Shown here in pieces: positions 62,471 to 64,000 of a stretch of 64,000 nucleotides of DNA. The position numbers and the translations under genes were made by a program. Source of the stretch: Alistipes sp. (lineage in GTDB: Bacteria > Bacteroidota > Bacteroidia > Bacteroidales > Rikenellaceae); assembly GCA_017532885.1 (NCBI GenBank), contig JAFXIS010000057.1:9903-73902 (forward strand). Direction: 5' to 3'. The number at the start of each line of letters is the position of its first letter. The stretch's first letter is position 1. The notes below the pieces were generated by a model that was given only the letters and a program-made list of their open reading frames with translations, did no database searches and was not told the origin of the DNA.

Positions 62471-63961
62471 ATGAAGAAGTTATTAATACTTGGAGTCATG
62501 GCGATGTCAATGGCGGCAGCGGGATGCTCGGCAGCATTCTACTCGTCGGCAGGCGCCTACGATGACCTTTATGCTACACACGATACAAATGCAATAGCGG
62601 CACGACAGAAAGCCGAGGCGGAGGCTCGAAAAGCAGAAGCAGAGGCACGCAGAGCAGAGGCAGCTGCGGCTCAGGCACAATGGGAGGCTGAAGTGGCGAA
62701 ATATCAGGCGGCAGCGGCGGCGCAGAACAACACCGCGCAGGCGGCATATCGTACAGACGCCGATGGCATTATAATCGTGGATGAGCCGACATATGTTTCG
62801 TATGAGAGCAACTACAACCCTTATCAGGGTTATGTGGCGGATTCGTACGAGAGCGCATATGCGCGTCGCCTCAGAGGTTTCCACTCGGCAACATATCGCA
62901 TGCCGTCGAGCTATTTTAACCTGCGCTACGGAGGCTCGTTCAGCTATGTAACGGCTTATGACCCCGGATATTACAACATCATGGTGTCGGGCGACCAGGT
63001 ATGGGTGGAGCCGAAATACATCACTTCGATGTTCGGCACATGGGGCGCAACAAACGCTACGGCAATGATTTACTCTCCGTGGTATTACGGGTGGAGCGGC
63101 TACAACCCCTGGTATAACTCATGGTGGGGATATCCTCACTACTCGTGGTACGATTGGAATTGGAACATCTGCTACGGCGGAGGTTGGGGCGTAAATCTCT
63201 GGTGGGGCTGGGGAGGTCATTATCACCCCTGGCGACCCTATTACGGACCTCATTGGGGTTGGCATGGTCCGCACTATGTACACCACCACGGGCCACACTA
63301 CGGACACCCGCACTATGGTCACAACTATCGTGACAACCGCTACTACGGCTCACGCGGCAACAACCACCGCATAGACGGCGGTCACTACGCTCCGTCGCGT
63401 GGCGGAGATCGCGGCACGATAAATCGCGGTTCAGGTCGCGTAACGCCATATCGCTCACCCAGCAATGGAAATGTATATGGTCAGAGTGGCTCACGCACAG
63501 GGAACTCGGCTGCAACGGTAAATAACAGCACACAAAATCGCACTCCGGGCTCGGTAAGCAGAGGTTCGGGTAGCGCAGCGAGAGGAAATAGCAGTGCCGT
63601 AAGAGGAAGTGGCAGCAGCGGCTCGTCAAGAGGTACAATTGCGACACCTTCAAACAGCAACAACAGAGGTGGACAGGTGACAAGACCCTCAAGCACATCG
63701 AAGTCGTCAAGCTCCTCAAGTTCGCGCGGAACAGCTTATCGCAGTTCGCAGAACTCACAGCAGAAGAGCAGTAGCAGTAGCTCGTCGAGAAGCTCAAGTT
63801 CTTGGAACTCAAACTCTTCGTCATCACGCGGCTCAAGCAGCAGCTACAACTCGGGTAGCAGTTATAGCTCCGGCAGTCGCGGAGGAGGATACAGCTCGGG
63901 AGGAGGATACAGCTCAGGCGGTTCGCGCTCAGGCGGAAGTAGCTCGCGAGGCGGAAGATAG
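62471..63961 (+). CDS. Low-complexity lipoprotein with aromatic-glycine-histidine core and Ser/Arg/Gly tail
   Basis: The ATG at 62471 is chosen over an upstream TTG because it opens a lipoprotein signal with lipobox AAAGC (Cys at residue 19). The 496 residues continue with an Ala/Glu/Arg-rich helix at about 45-85 (repeats of AEAEARKAEAEARRAEA), a mid region at about 195-310 dominated by Trp, Tyr, Gly, His and Pro (for example WWGYPHYSWYDWNWN and HHHGPHYGHPHYGH), and a tail of about 190 residues made largely of Ser, Arg, Gly and Asn. I recognise no family. The His-rich part could bind metal. It has a strong consensus promoter. Confidence 0.8.
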   Translation: MKKLLILGVMAMSMAAAGCSAAFYSSAGAYDDLYATHDTNAIAARQKAEAEARKAEAEARRAEAAAAQAQWEAEVAKYQAAAAAQNNTAQAAYRTDADGIIIVDEPTYVSYESNYNPYQGYVADSYESAYARRLRGFHSATYRMPSSYFNLRYGGSFSYVTAYDPGYYNIMVSGDQVWVEPKYITSMFGTWGATNATAMIYSPWYYGWSGYNPWYNSWWGYPHYSWYDWNWNICYGGGWGVNLWWGWGGHYHPWRPYYGPHWGWHGPHYVHHHGPHYGHPHYGHNYRDNRYYGSRGNNHRIDGGHYAPSRGGDRGTINRGSGRVTPYRSPSNGNVYGQSGSRTGNSAATVNNSTQNRTPGSVSRGSGSAARGNSSAVRGSGSSGSSRGTIATPSNSNNRGGQVTRPSSTSKSSSSSSSRGTAYRSSQNSQQKSSSSSSSRSSSSWNSNSSSSRGSSSSYNSGSSYSSGSRGGGYSSGGGYSSGGSRSGGSSSRGGR

Positions 63962-63973
63962 GTGTGAGAGCAG

Positions 63974-64000
63974 AATTCAAAATTCAAAATTCAAAATTCA
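63974..64000. repeat. AATTCAAA-type array at the right window edge
   Basis: Same unit as at 22501 and 61701, running to the end of the window directly after the low-complexity lipoprotein gene. Its full extent is not visible. Confidence 0.85.

Noticed and set aside
1..64000. Search for tRNA, rRNA, tmRNA or RNase P RNA
   Set aside because: No cloverleaf with a T-loop consensus and no rRNA or other signature segments were seen by eye; weak or atypical genes could be missed.

Overview
The window looks like a chromosomal segment of a gut Bacteroidales bacterium, most likely Alistipes or a close Rikenellaceae relative. This is inferred from family content: DUF3098, DUF4270, an S46 dipeptidyl peptidase, GldE, a Pit transporter with a PhoU-like tail, and a BspA-type leucine-rich-repeat lipoprotein. 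It also fits the near absence of Shine-Dalgarno sequences and the many Bacteroidetes-type -7 boxes (TAnnTTTG) ahead of operons. It is mostly core genome. No rRNA, tRNA, CRISPR array, prophage or classical transposase gene was found.

Layout. 0-9.8 kb: a partial polyprenyl synthetase (minus strand) faces an operon of yfhO-like, ftsX, DUF3098, uppP, truB and queA, then a GT5-only glycogen synthase-like gene with a DUF4270 lipoprotein. 9.8-15.9 kb: topA; a secreted C1 peptidase broken by one in-frame stop; a small secreted protein; a YitT transporter; a YhcC-type radical SAM protein. 16-22.5 kb: priA-comF, dnaB, comM. 22.5-31.1 kb: murG-murC-ftsQ-ftsA-ftsZ, then gldE and a phosphopantetheinyl transferase. 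31.3-38.3 kb: a MATE exporter, pth and rplY, an esterase, a phosphate transporter and a cyclophilin lipoprotein. 38.4-45.4 kb: a DPP7-like peptidase, xseA-xseB, a methyltransferase and a Rel/SpoT protein. 45.5-52 kb: a candidate structured RNA, the leucine-rich-repeat lipoprotein, guaA, a small palindrome-bounded GIY-YIG unit, and guaB. 52.2-61.7 kb: rsmH-ftsL-ftsI-murE-mraY-murD-ftsW. 61.7-64 kb: an S4-domain protein and a low-complexity lipoprotein.

The main theme is envelope growth and division. The two murein/division blocks are the two halves of one dcw cluster, broken exactly between ftsW and murG, and the same AATTCAAA-type repeat array lies at both breakpoints. UppP, MurG and MraY share the undecaprenyl carrier cycle; FtsX, FtsQ, FtsA, FtsZ, FtsL, FtsI and FtsW build the septum. 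A second theme is nucleotide and stringent metabolism: GuaA, GuaB and a Rel protein whose hydrolase residues look degraded.

The most unusual signals are: (i) a GIY-YIG gene framed by inverted hairpin repeats, resembling a minimal mobile unit; (ii) a repeat module present twice whose terminal hairpin shows three compensatory base-pair changes; (iii) a multi-stem transcript-like structure ending in a terminator between rel and the leucine-rich-repeat gene; (iv) a GMP synthase that has lost its glutaminase active site; (v) a nine-G tract beside the -33 position of a surface-lipoprotein promoter.
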